This document shows, in pieces, positions 24,131-31,119 of a DNA stretch of 31,119 bases. Made by a program: the position numbers and the translations under genes. How positions within the stretch are numbered: position 1 is the stretch's first letter; each line of letters opens with the position of its first letter. This DNA is from Prevotellamassilia sp. (GTDB taxonomy: Bacteria > Bacteroidota > Bacteroidia > Bacteroidales > Bacteroidaceae), in NCBI GenBank assembly GCA_009775705.1, contig VSQE01000026.1:1-31119 (forward strand), in the 5' to 3' direction. The notes beneath the pieces were generated by a model. It saw only the letters and a program-made list of their open reading frames with translations, searched no databases and was not told where the DNA came from.

Positions 24131-26242
24131 TCAATAACCGTACTGCCGGTCCAGAGTAGCCACGCGTTTTTTGATCCAGTCGCGCAGATATTCCTCCTCA
24201 GACCTGAAGTTCAGGTAAATGCCGTTAGCATTGTCCCAGCGCCGCCGCTCGCGGGCCGCCGCGCCGCTGCGCTCCAACAGACGGAAATAGTCCTCAAAAC
24301 GCTTCATGAGAAGTTTCGGGTCAAAATGGGTGCGGCGCAGACTGCGGTAACGCCCGGAGAGCTTTGCCTTCCAGCCGTTGGCATCGAGCTTCTCCAGCCT
24401 ATCGAACAGGGAGTTCATCTTCCACTGCCTACGCAGATAGCTACGGTAATCGTTCCCGGGCGCACACTCCGAACGATGCCCGTCCCAGCTCCGTCCGAAG
24501 GTTCCGTCCAGATCCCACGGCGCAGGCGTGAGACGCGGGCTACGGGTCTGGTCTTCCACCGCCCAGAACATGTTCTTTCCGCTGTTGTCCACAGCAAACA
24601 GCAACTCGATAAAGAGCCAGTAATCGCACACGACTGGCAGGTCGAAACGTTCGGCCGCCTCACGCACAAAGGCCCGGTCTTCGGCGCGCGACACCAGATC
24701 GGCCGCATCGTAAAGCGGTTTCCATTCGGTCTGCCGGCCGGACTCGGCCTTCGGGTATTTCGCATCCCATCCGGCCCAGCTGCCACCACGGTTGTCATAC
24801 TGCGGCGGACGGGTTCCGGAAGGCCGTCCAGTTGTCCGGTTACACCCCATCAGGGTCCAGGTCGACCATGTGTTCGACTTGTACAGGCACCCCTTCGCCT
24901 TGCGGCCGTCCGAACGGGCCAGTCCCATCTGCTTGCGGTCTACACGTTCGGTGAGATTATAGACACCCTGATAACTGCCGTTCCAGAACACCTCTACCAG
25001 CCTTCCGCGCACACCGTTCAGGTTGCGGCGGGAAGTGGCATAATACGGCGCGGCGGCAAAATCCATCCACAGATCCATAGCCACACGGTTGCGCATCCGG
25101 GCGTGGTCCACCGCCATCGCGTCGAGAATCCAGTAATTGTCAGACCGCATGCCCAACAGCCTGCGGTTCGCCGCCTTTCCCGACCCGTCCGTCAGTTTCA
25201 CGGCAAAGGATTTCTTGTTCATGAAAGTGGAATAGTCTCCCCGGAAGCGCAACCGGGCAGCCGTCAGGGAGTCGGCCGACCGATTGTCGGGATCGTGCAA
25301 GCGGAACGTACCCGCCGTGAAGTGCGACTTGCCAATTCCCGAGCCGCCAATCTCCACGATGGGCAGGTAGGTGAAGGTGAGGCGCGCCACCGCCACCGTG
25401 TCGCTGTCCGAGGCCAACGCCAGCCTGAAGACACGTCCGTCTTCAGGCCGCTCGAAACTGCACCGGCCGTTGCGCGTGGCGGCTTTCCCGTCTACGAAAA
25501 GAAGAAGGCCGGACTGACCTGCGGCAGCCAGCTGAGCCGTGAACTCGCTGCCCGTCCGTTCGGGCAGCGGATAAAGATAAAGGCCCGTCTTCTTATCGTA
25601 GACCGGCTTATGCCCGTTGACGGTAAATTCCAGCAGACCGGGCACACGCATCTGCTTCCGGGCCTGCACCGGCACTGAGCGACTGTCCGAGGGCTTGTCA
25701 AAGCAATGTGCCGGCAGCTTGACCTCTCCGCCGTCCAGATCGGTAACTACGCGGCCCTTGCTGTCTACGAGAAAAAAGCGTTCGTTGTCCGTCGCAAGGG
25801 AAGAGGTGTTCCGGTAAGTCCCTACTATGTAAGAGTCGCGCCGCACATTGAGCAGATGATTCGTATGCGATTTGTGGCTGATGATCATTCCTGTCCGGCC
25901 GGGATAGATTTTCCAACGCGAGGCGTCGTTGTGGTCCGTCCGGCTCAGCCGCATATAGCGGCGGTCGGACGTCCGCACTCCGTCGTAGGTCATGTATCGT
26001 CCCGTCTTCACGTTCCGAATCAGGTAGTAGCCGTCCAGATCCTTCGTAACGGTCCACAGCGAATTGTCGGTCCGGCCGTGCGCATAGACCAGCGCCTCGG
26101 GATTGGACGGCGAGGGTGCCACGCAGCCCGCGGGCCAGAGCAGACAGCGGATCTGATAATGTTCGCCCAGTTTCAGCTTCACTCCGGCGGCACTAACCGG
26201 CAGGACTGTCAGGCAGAAAAGCAGAAATAGAATTTTTCGCAT
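24131..26242 (-). CDS. Exported CotH-domain protein with RICIN-like N-terminus
   Basis: The ATG at 26242 gives 703 residues starting with a signal peptide (MRKILFLLFCLTVLPVSAAG); longer starts place a polar stretch in front. After it, residues about 25-180 look like a RICIN-type beta-trefoil (YYLIRNVKTGRYMTYDG, LLNVRRDSYIVGT). The large C-terminal part, about 320-660, is a CotH domain: RFRGDYSTFMNKKSFAVKL, NRVAMDLW, EVFWNGSYQGVYNLTERVD, DNSGKNMFW and PWDLDGTFG near 575. CotH proteins of spores are atypical protein kinases; the role of exported Bacteroidota members is unclear. It is the last gene of the sigma-factor operon, 41 bp after DUF4252. Confidence 0.8.
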   Translation of the reverse strand: MRKILFLLFCLTVLPVSAAGVKLKLGEHYQIRCLLWPAGCVAPSPSNPEALVYAHGRTDNSLWTVTKDLDGYYLIRNVKTGRYMTYDGVRTSDRRYMRLSRTDHNDASRWKIYPGRTGMIISHKSHTNHLLNVRRDSYIVGTYRNTSSLATDNERFFLVDSKGRVVTDLDGGEVKLPAHCFDKPSDSRSVPVQARKQMRVPGLLEFTVNGHKPVYDKKTGLYLYPLPERTGSEFTAQLAAAGQSGLLLFVDGKAATRNGRCSFERPEDGRVFRLALASDSDTVAVARLTFTYLPIVEIGGSGIGKSHFTAGTFRLHDPDNRSADSLTAARLRFRGDYSTFMNKKSFAVKLTDGSGKAANRRLLGMRSDNYWILDAMAVDHARMRNRVAMDLWMDFAAAPYYATSRRNLNGVRGRLVEVFWNGSYQGVYNLTERVDRKQMGLARSDGRKAKGCLYKSNTWSTWTLMGCNRTTGRPSGTRPPQYDNRGGSWAGWDAKYPKAESGRQTEWKPLYDAADLVSRAEDRAFVREAAERFDLPVVCDYWLFIELLFAVDNSGKNMFWAVEDQTRSPRLTPAPWDLDGTFGRSWDGHRSECAPGNDYRSYLRRQWKMNSLFDRLEKLDANGWKAKLSGRYRSLRRTHFDPKLLMKRFEDYFRLLERSGAAARERRRWDNANGIYLNFRSEEEYLRDWIKKRVATLDRQYGY

Positions 26243-26283
26243 AGAAGTCATCAATATAAAATAAAAGGGAGGGGATTCTGTTG

Positions 26284-26829
26284 TCACTTTTTCTTTTTCG
26301 TCATTTTCAGGATGGCGGTGATGTCATCAATCCGCATCTTGCCCGTCAGCTGTATCACGCGCGAGCAGTAATCGTCCCTGAACTTGAATATCAGCAATTC
26401 GTCAATGTCCTTCCCCTTGCCCCGACGATGGCAGAACACCACCAGCTCCGTCTTGTCGTAACGCGTGTGCATGATCCGCTCGTAGGCCGACCGTCCGCTC
26501 ACCTTCTCCAGATCGCGGCGCACCTGTTTCGTGGTGGAACGGCTGTGGGTGTGCAGGCTGAGCAGGCTCTTCAGGCGCGACACCACGCCCGAGACGTCCC
26601 AGGCCGACGACTTCAGAGCCCCCGAACGCGAAGCGGCTTCAAGCATGTCCTCCGAAACGAAAGAACGGGCCACTTTCGAATTGTTGGCGTAATGGTCAAA
26701 GGAATAATAAACCTTCACGGGAGACCCGGAAGCTATCGTGGATATTTCCGGGCTCATGTCTGCCCGTACCGGAAGAGACGCCGGTAGCAGAAGCAACGGA
26801 AGTGCAAGAATAAAAAGAGTTTTTTTCAT
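26284..26829 (-). CDS. DUF4252-like exported protein
   Basis: The ATG at 26829 gives 181 residues with a signal peptide (MKKTLFILALPLLLLPASLPVRA). The mature part ends with ELLIFKFRDDYCSRVIQLTGKMRIDDITAILK, which is the shape of the DUF4252 family: a strand pair followed by a lipid-free L-T-G-K-x-x-x-x-D-I turn. The family commonly sits beside ECF sigma and anti-sigma genes in Bacteroidota and has no known function. Here it lies between the anti-sigma-like gene (61 bp) and the CotH gene. Confidence 0.7.
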   Translation of the reverse strand: MKKTLFILALPLLLLPASLPVRADMSPEISTIASGSPVKVYYSFDHYANNSKVARSFVSEDMLEAASRSGALKSSAWDVSGVVSRLKSLLSLHTHSRSTTKQVRRDLEKVSGRSAYERIMHTRYDKTELVVFCHRRGKGKDIDELLIFKFRDDYCSRVIQLTGKMRIDDITAILKMTKKKK

Positions 26830-26890
26830 AATCGACAAGTCTGTAATCGTTTCTTATATGGTCCGTTCTGTTTTTTAGAAAAGGGGAGGC

Positions 26891-27367
26891 TCAGGGACAG
26901 GGACCTCCCAGCTCTTCCTCGGCCTCCACGCCCATGTTCAGTTGTTCGGAAACATAGAACAACATGTCGCGCGTCTCGCTGGCGGCCTGCTGCGGCGTAC
27001 AGCAGGTATCGGAATAGACCGTGGGCGGGGTGCCCCCGCTAAAATGCAGCCCCAGGAACAGCGCCGTCATCGTAGCGGCAATGCCGGCCACCGCCCCCAG
27101 CCTTCTCCACAGGAGGTAGTGGTGCTTTCGGGGCGCTGCGTGTTGCGCCAGACGGGCAGCGATACGCGTTTCCAGCCCAAGGGGGGGGGAGGAGCATCCG
27201 GTTTCGGGAAGGGCGACAAGAGTCTCCAGCACGGCGCGGTCGGCCTGCCATGCCGGCGGGCAACTTTCGGAGCGGAGAAAATCAAGCAGCCGGCGTTCTT
27301 CGGAAACGGTAGAGGTCCCGGCATAGAACTTCTCGCGCAGGGCGGTGGCTTGTTCCAAATTCATCAT
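26891..27367 (-). CDS. Putative anti-sigma factor, single-pass membrane protein
   Basis: The 158-residue protein has a cytoplasmic N-terminal part with helices (about 1-80), one membrane segment at about 88-108 (GAVAGIAATMTALFLGLHF), and a short periplasmic tail. That layout and its place 22 bp after an ECF sigma gene suggest an anti-sigma factor. No ZAS-type zinc motif is visible, so sequence support is only moderate. The gene holds a C9 run (plus-strand G9 at 27181-27189) that encodes part of SSPPLG; a length change there would cut off the membrane segment. The start is one of two adjacent ATGs. Confidence 0.65.
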   Translation of the reverse strand: MMNLEQATALREKFYAGTSTVSEERRLLDFLRSESCPPAWQADRAVLETLVALPETGCSSPPLGLETRIAARLAQHAAPRKHHYLLWRRLGAVAGIAATMTALFLGLHFSGGTPPTVYSDTCCTPQQAASETRDMLFYVSEQLNMGVEAEEELGGPCP

Positions 27368-27389
27368 TGTCGTTTCTTTTTAAAAGTGT

Positions 27390-27878
27390 TCATACATCTG
27401 TCAGATCCCCGTATTGCTCACGCAGAAAACGGCGGGCGCGGGAGAGTATCGTGCGGATATTAGCCTCCGAATCGCCCGTAAGGGCAGCCATCTCCGCAAA
27501 GGAATAATCTCCTACATGGCGTAGCGTCACCATGCGGCGGGCCTTGGGTGTGAGGAGTTCCAGCAGCATACGCAGGGTTCCCCGTTGCTCCATCCGCTCG
27601 ATGCGGCCGCCTTCCTCGGGCAGGAAGTCCATCTCGTCAAGGTCGTTTTCAGACCGGCGGCGGCGAAGCATGTTCAGACAGACGTTGCGCAGCACGGTCT
27701 GCATGAAGGCTTCGGGATTCTCCAGCATGTTCAGGCGGGCAGACTGGTCCCAAAGTTTCAGATAAGTGTCCTGCACGGCATCTTCGGCATCCTGCGCATT
27801 GCCCAGCAAAGCCAGGGCACGGCGATAGAATTGCGATGCTAATGGCATGTACTTATTTTGGAACTCCTGTTGCGTCAT
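27390..27878 (-). CDS. ECF-type RNA polymerase sigma factor
   Basis: The 162-residue protein has the two-domain form of ECF sigma factors. Sigma-2 covers about residues 10-78 with DAEDAVQDTYLKLW at 30-43 and ENPEAFMQTVLRNVCLNMLR. Sigma-4 covers about 105-155 (LTPKARRMVTLRHVGDYSFAEMAALTGDSEANIRTILSRAR), ending in a helix-turn-helix. It leads the minus-strand operon with the anti-sigma-like, DUF4252 and CotH genes, so it probably controls that operon. The start ATG at 27878 is supported by the family N-terminus. Confidence 0.92.
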   Translation of the reverse strand: MTQQEFQNKYMPLASQFYRRALALLGNAQDAEDAVQDTYLKLWDQSARLNMLENPEAFMQTVLRNVCLNMLRRRRSENDLDEMDFLPEEGGRIERMEQRGTLRMLLELLTPKARRMVTLRHVGDYSFAEMAALTGDSEANIRTILSRARRFLREQYGDLTDV

Positions 27879-27946
27879 GTTTTTGCGGGAAGACTGGTTC
27901 TCCGGCAGAGATGTTTCTGTTTCCTCTCTCTATCTATAATAACACA

Positions 27947-28004
27947 CAAATATATGGTTTTGTGACAAGTTCTCACCTTTTTTTCGGAAAAAATCGTATT
28001 TTTG
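27947..28004. promoter_or_regulatory. Divergent promoters between sigma gene and ung
   Basis: On the minus strand TATATTTG (27954-27947) is a -7 match facing the sigma gene; on the plus strand TATTTTTG (27997-28004) faces ung. Neither has a good -33 box. The sigma gene may also use its own ECF-type promoter, which I cannot define by eye. Confidence 0.4.
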
Positions 28005-28088
28005 CTCCAAAGAGAAGCCGGCAGTACCCCAAACGGCCCGCATACCGTTTTCTGCGGCTGCCCGCACCGAAAAAAAGACCCTACGCCA

Positions 28089-28751
28089 ATGAACGTAAAG
28101 ATCGAGCCTTCATGGGGCGAACGCCTCAGGGCGGAATTCGAAGCGCCCTACTTTCTCCGCCTCGCCGAGTTCGTGAGGGCGGAATACGCCACCACTACCT
28201 GCTACCCGCCGGGCAGCCGAATCTTCAATGCCTTCGACCTTTGTCCCTTCGAACAGGTGAAGGTGGTCATCATCGGGCAGGACCCCTACCACGAGCCGGG
28301 CCAGGCCGAGGGACTGTGCTTCTCCGTGGCCGACGGAGTTCCGCACCCACCCTCACTGCAAAACATCTTCAAGGAGATCCAAGGCGATCTGGGCCGGCCC
28401 GTTCCGGAAAGCGGCAGCCTGCGCCGCTGGGCCGAACAGGGCGTATTGCTGCTCAACGCCACGCTGACGGTGCGGGCCCATCAGGCCGGTTCGCACCAGA
28501 ACCGGGGATGGGAACAGTTCACCGATGCCGCCATCCGGCGGCTGGCCGAAGAGCGAGAACATCTGGTGTTTCTGCTCTGGGGCAGCTATGCCCAGCGCAA
28601 AGGACAGGTGATTGACCGCAAGAAGCATCTGGTACTCCAGTCGGCCCATCCCTCGCCACTCTCCGCCTACCGCGGATTCTTCGGCAACCACCACTTCTCG
28701 CTGGCCAACGACTATCTGGTGCGCCACGGAAAAGACCCCGTCTGCTGGTAA
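28089..28751 (+). CDS. ung: Uracil-DNA glycosylase
   Basis: Ung removes uracil from DNA at the start of base-excision repair. The ATG at 28089 gives 220 residues, the family norm; the upstream extension of the frame is not conserved sequence. The catalytic loop GQDPYHEPGQAEGLCFSV contains Asp65, and HPSPLSAYRGFFGNHHF contains the DNA-inserting loop with His187. LLLNATLTVR and FLLWGSYAQ are also conserved. It is divergent from the sigma operon and followed 42 bp later by the DUF3109 gene on the same strand. Confidence 0.96.
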   Translation: MNVKIEPSWGERLRAEFEAPYFLRLAEFVRAEYATTTCYPPGSRIFNAFDLCPFEQVKVVIIGQDPYHEPGQAEGLCFSVADGVPHPPSLQNIFKEIQGDLGRPVPESGSLRRWAEQGVLLLNATLTVRAHQAGSHQNRGWEQFTDAAIRRLAEEREHLVFLLWGSYAQRKGQVIDRKKHLVLQSAHPSPLSAYRGFFGNHHFSLANDYLVRHGKDPVCW

Positions 28752-28793
28752 AAACGCCCACGCCTCATCCACCCCGTAATCCTCCACACCCTC

Positions 28794-29393
28794 ATGCTAC
28801 CCATCCTGCAAGTGGGCGACGTACTGATATCGCCCGACATACTGACCGAATACTTCTGCTGCGACCTCGAAGCCTGCCGCGGCGCCTGCTGCATTGAAGG
28901 CGACGCCGGCGCGCCGCTTACGGAAGCGGAGATCCTCGAACTCGAAAACGTGCTCGACAAGGTATGGCCCGACCTCAGCGCCGAGGCCCAGAACGTCATA
29001 GACCGCCAGGGAGTGGCCTATACCGACCCCGACGGCGACCTCGTGACGAGCATCGTGCGCGGAAAGGACTGCGTGTTCACCTGCTACGCACCGGACGGCT
29101 GCTGCTGTTGCGCCACCGAACGCGCCTGCCAAAGCGGACAGACCTCGTGGCCCAAGCCCATCTCCTGCGCCCTCTATCCCATCCGCGAGAAACGTCTCGC
29201 AAACGGCCTCGTGGCCCTGAACTACCACCGCTGGGACGTTTGCCGGCCCGCCGTGCTGAAAGGACGGGAGCTGAAACTGCCCGTCTACCGCTTCCTGCGC
29301 GAACCGCTCATCCGCCGCTTCGGCAACGAATGGTACGAGGAACTGGAACAGACGGCACAGTTATTGCGCGAGAACTATGGGAAAAACACATAA
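28794..29393 (+). CDS. DUF3109-family cysteine-rich protein
   Basis: The 199-residue protein is rich in cysteine: FCCDLEACRGACC near residues 18-30, DCVFTCYAPDGCCCC near 92-106, then SCALYP and DVCRPA. The pattern CxxxxCxxxCC with later CxLYP is that of the DUF3109 family, related to metal- or Fe-S-binding CxxxCxxCC proteins. The function is not known. No signal peptide or membrane segment is seen, so it is likely cytoplasmic. It follows ung closely and may share its message. Base composition is still core-like, while the next gene is more AT-rich. Confidence 0.85.
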   Translation: MLPILQVGDVLISPDILTEYFCCDLEACRGACCIEGDAGAPLTEAEILELENVLDKVWPDLSAEAQNVIDRQGVAYTDPDGDLVTSIVRGKDCVFTCYAPDGCCCCATERACQSGQTSWPKPISCALYPIREKRLANGLVALNYHRWDVCRPAVLKGRELKLPVYRFLREPLIRRFGNEWYEELEQTAQLLRENYGKNT

Positions 29394-29462
29394 ACGGAGG
29401 TTACTTTTTTAGCTCCACGTTTTCTCCATAATTTTTTACAGCCCGAAATCCGCTAAATCAGC

Positions 29463-30889
29463 ATGATAGTTAAAGAAGAAGTTCTGGACTTACTTGAATC
29501 CACTGAATCATATCGAGTGGAACGCACGACAAACACAACCAACATGGACAAGTTCTGTGAGGCTATTTGTGCGTTTGCAAATGACATGTCCGGCTCCCGA
29601 AAGAATGGCTATCTGATTATCGGAGCGAATGATGATGGCTCTATCGCCGGAATGAAAGTAGACGACAATCTGCTGAAAAAATTGCTGCGATCCGTTCTGA
29701 CGGCAATATTCTGCCATTGCCTACCATGGCGGTCGAACGGTTTTCATATCCGAAAGGGGATTTATTAGTTGCAGAAGTCAAGCCGTCCGACTTGCCGCCA
29801 GTACGTTATCGCGGAAGAGTTTTTATCCGTATAGGGCCGAGACGCGACGTCGCTACGGAATCCGAAGAGAGAATACTTGCCGAACGGCGTTGTTCTTTCA
29901 TGGCTACCTTTGATGCTACCCCATGTCTGAACGCGAAACTTGAGGATCTTAATGTTACCTATATCAAGACCCAATATCTTCCGATGGTATTCGATGAAGA
30001 GAATCTTACAAACGACAAACGAAACATCAAAGAGCAGCTTGCCTCAATCCATCTATACGATCGAGACAACGACTGTCCTACATACGCCGGAATAATCCTT
30101 TTTGGAATCAATCCTAAATATTTTCTTATGGGTAACTATGTGCAGTTTGTGCGCTTTGCCGGTAAAGACAAGAGTGGAGATATTCTCAATGAACGTCAGT
30201 TCACCGGCCCTCTTTATAAGATGTTACCGACATTAGAATTTTTTGTCCGCAATGCCATCATAACCCAGCGACCCGTACCAGAATCTCTCTTCAGAGAAAG
30301 AACTGTCTGGAATTATCCTGAAGGAGCAATCCGCGAATTACTGATGAATGCCTGTATGCATAGAGACTATCAAGCCAATATGCCGATCCGCTTATACCAG
30401 TTTGACGATTACATTGAAGTAATGAATGCAGGCGGACTTTACGGGGAAGCCCGTCCTGAGAACTTCCCTTCGGTCAACGACTATCGTAATCCTCTTGTGG
30501 CAGAAGCTATGAGAGTGATGATGTATGTCAACAAGTTCAACCGAGGAATAACGCGCGTTCAGGAGATGCTTAAAGAAAACGGTAATCCTCCCGCGGATTT
30601 TGACGTGAACACCATCACAGCTTTCCGCGTCAATGTCCATGCGACAAAAGAAGCCGACTTGCCGAAACCCACAAGTCAGGGCACAAGTCTACCAGATAAG
30701 ACGATCAAGGAGAAAATCATCGAATTTTGCAAAGAGCCACACTCATTGGCTGAAATAACTGCCCATTGTGGATTCCAAGACAAACGCAAGTTCAGAGAGC
30801 GTTATCTAAATCCATTACTCGGTTTGCACATCCAAATGACTATCCCGGATAAACCCAGAAGCAGATTTCAAAAATACATTACGTTGTAA
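29463..30889 (+). pseudogene. AlbA_2/Schlafen-like ATPase regulator, split by frameshift
   Basis: Two frames make one family protein of about 475 residues. The first (29463-29768) has the AlbA_2/Schlafen-like start ESYRVERTTNTTNMDKFCEA and FANDMSGSRKNGYLIIGAND. The second resumes with IAAIRSDGNILPLPTMAVE and carries the rest of AlbA_2, a RecG C-terminal-like HATPase segment (YPEGAIRELLMNACMHRDYQ) and a winged helix. The frames switch at an A6 run (29676-29681); one more A would restore the gene. This may be a mutation, an assembly error, or slippage that yields the full protein. Such proteins are often called transcriptional regulators or putative DNA helicases and are common in accessory DNA. 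The region is more AT-rich than its left neighbours. Confidence 0.75.
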
Positions 30890-31008
30890 GATACGGCAAT
30901 CTTTTCTTTAACCTGTAAAATGCCGGGGCTTCTATTGGCTGTAAGCGTACCGGCCGGCAGCCTCTTGACCGGGAGGAATGCAAACTTTTCTTCAAAAAAA
31001 TCTTACAC

Positions 31009-31039
31009 AAAGTTTAACGTATATCCCGAAAGTTTAACG
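31009..31039 (+). repeat. Direct repeat AAAGTTTAACG, two copies
   Basis: AAAGTTTAACG occurs at 31009-31019 and 31029-31039, a 20-bp period (two DNA turns), 120 bp after the preceding gene. It could be a regulator-binding pair. Confidence 0.5.
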
Positions 31040-31058
31040 CGGGTATCAAAGGGTTTTC

Positions 31059-31119
31059 AAAAAAGATAGGACCTTTTTAAAAAAACATCGGACCTTTTTT
31101 GAAAAAGATAGGATCTTTT
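31059..31119 (+). repeat. Tandem 20-22 bp repeat running into the window edge
   Basis: Three successive units have the form A-run, GATAGGACC or a variant, T-run: 31059-31078, 31079-31100 (CATCGGACC) and 31101-31119 (GATAGGATC, cut by the edge). Each unit can fold weakly on its A and T ends. The array may continue to the right. Confidence 0.65.

Noticed and set aside
24326..25678. 450-codon plus-strand frame opposite the CotH gene
   Set aside because: No recognisable motifs and Arg/Pro/His-rich shadow composition; the minus strand encodes signal peptide and CotH motifs.
1..31119. CRISPR array or insertion-sequence transposase
   Set aside because: No regularly spaced repeat-spacer array and no transposase-like frame were seen; the only tandem array is the short A/T-bounded one at the right edge.

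Overview
The window looks like a gut Bacteroidales chromosome. Several promoters fit the Bacteroidota pattern TTTG-N19/20-TAnnTTTG, and the gene content agrees: SufCDS, SpeA, an inositol-phosphate synthase cluster, DUF4252 with an ECF sigma factor, and large serine recombinases. The species cannot be named from the sequence alone. Two base compositions meet in the window. Positions 1-9818 are AT-rich and accessory; from about 9819 the DNA is GC-rich core genome. A second, moderately AT-rich stretch lies at about 29,400-31,119.

Region 1 (1-9818) is the right-hand part of an integrated mobile element; its left end is outside the window. In order it carries: a partial unknown gene, a secreted tyrosine-rich protein, a zinc-ribbon protein, (minus strand) an HTH plus methyltransferase-like protein, a protein made of two NADAR domains, two unknown genes, (minus strand) an XRE repressor, a small serine recombinase, a 43-residue protein and a large serine recombinase. 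The recombinase reading frame runs through the terminator of a tRNA-Leu(CAA) gene and into the tRNA itself, so this junction is the likely chromosomal attachment site. Two control features stand out: a symmetric divergent promoter region with a 14-bp inverted repeat between the XRE gene and the small recombinase, and two nearly identical promoters, one before the 185-residue gene and one before the 43-residue gene/large recombinase pair.

Region 2 (9819-23,924) is housekeeping DNA, almost all on the plus strand: tRNA-Leu (minus), a mannose-1-phosphate guanylyltransferase, then myo-inositol-1-phosphate synthase, a CDP-alcohol phosphotransferase and an IspD-like cytidylyltransferase. These last three read as a compact inositol-lipid pathway that may use CDP-inositol. 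After them come sufC-sufD-sufS (no sufB), a YbjQ protein, RNase HII, topoisomerase I, shikimate kinase and arginine decarboxylase.

Region 3 (24,131-27,878, minus strand) reads as one operon: ECF sigma factor, membrane anti-sigma-like protein with a C9 tract, DUF4252 exported protein, and a large exported protein with an N-terminal RICIN-like part and a CotH domain. Region 4 (28,089-29,393, plus) holds uracil-DNA glycosylase and a Cys-rich DUF3109 protein. Region 5 holds an AlbA_2/Schlafen-like regulator split by a frameshift at an A6 run, followed by short direct and tandem repeats up to the window edge.

Best candidates for something new are the tandem-NADAR neighbourhood in the mobile element, the compact inositol-lipid cluster, and the recombinase-tRNA overlap. 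All function statements rest on motif recognition by eye; no database search was run.
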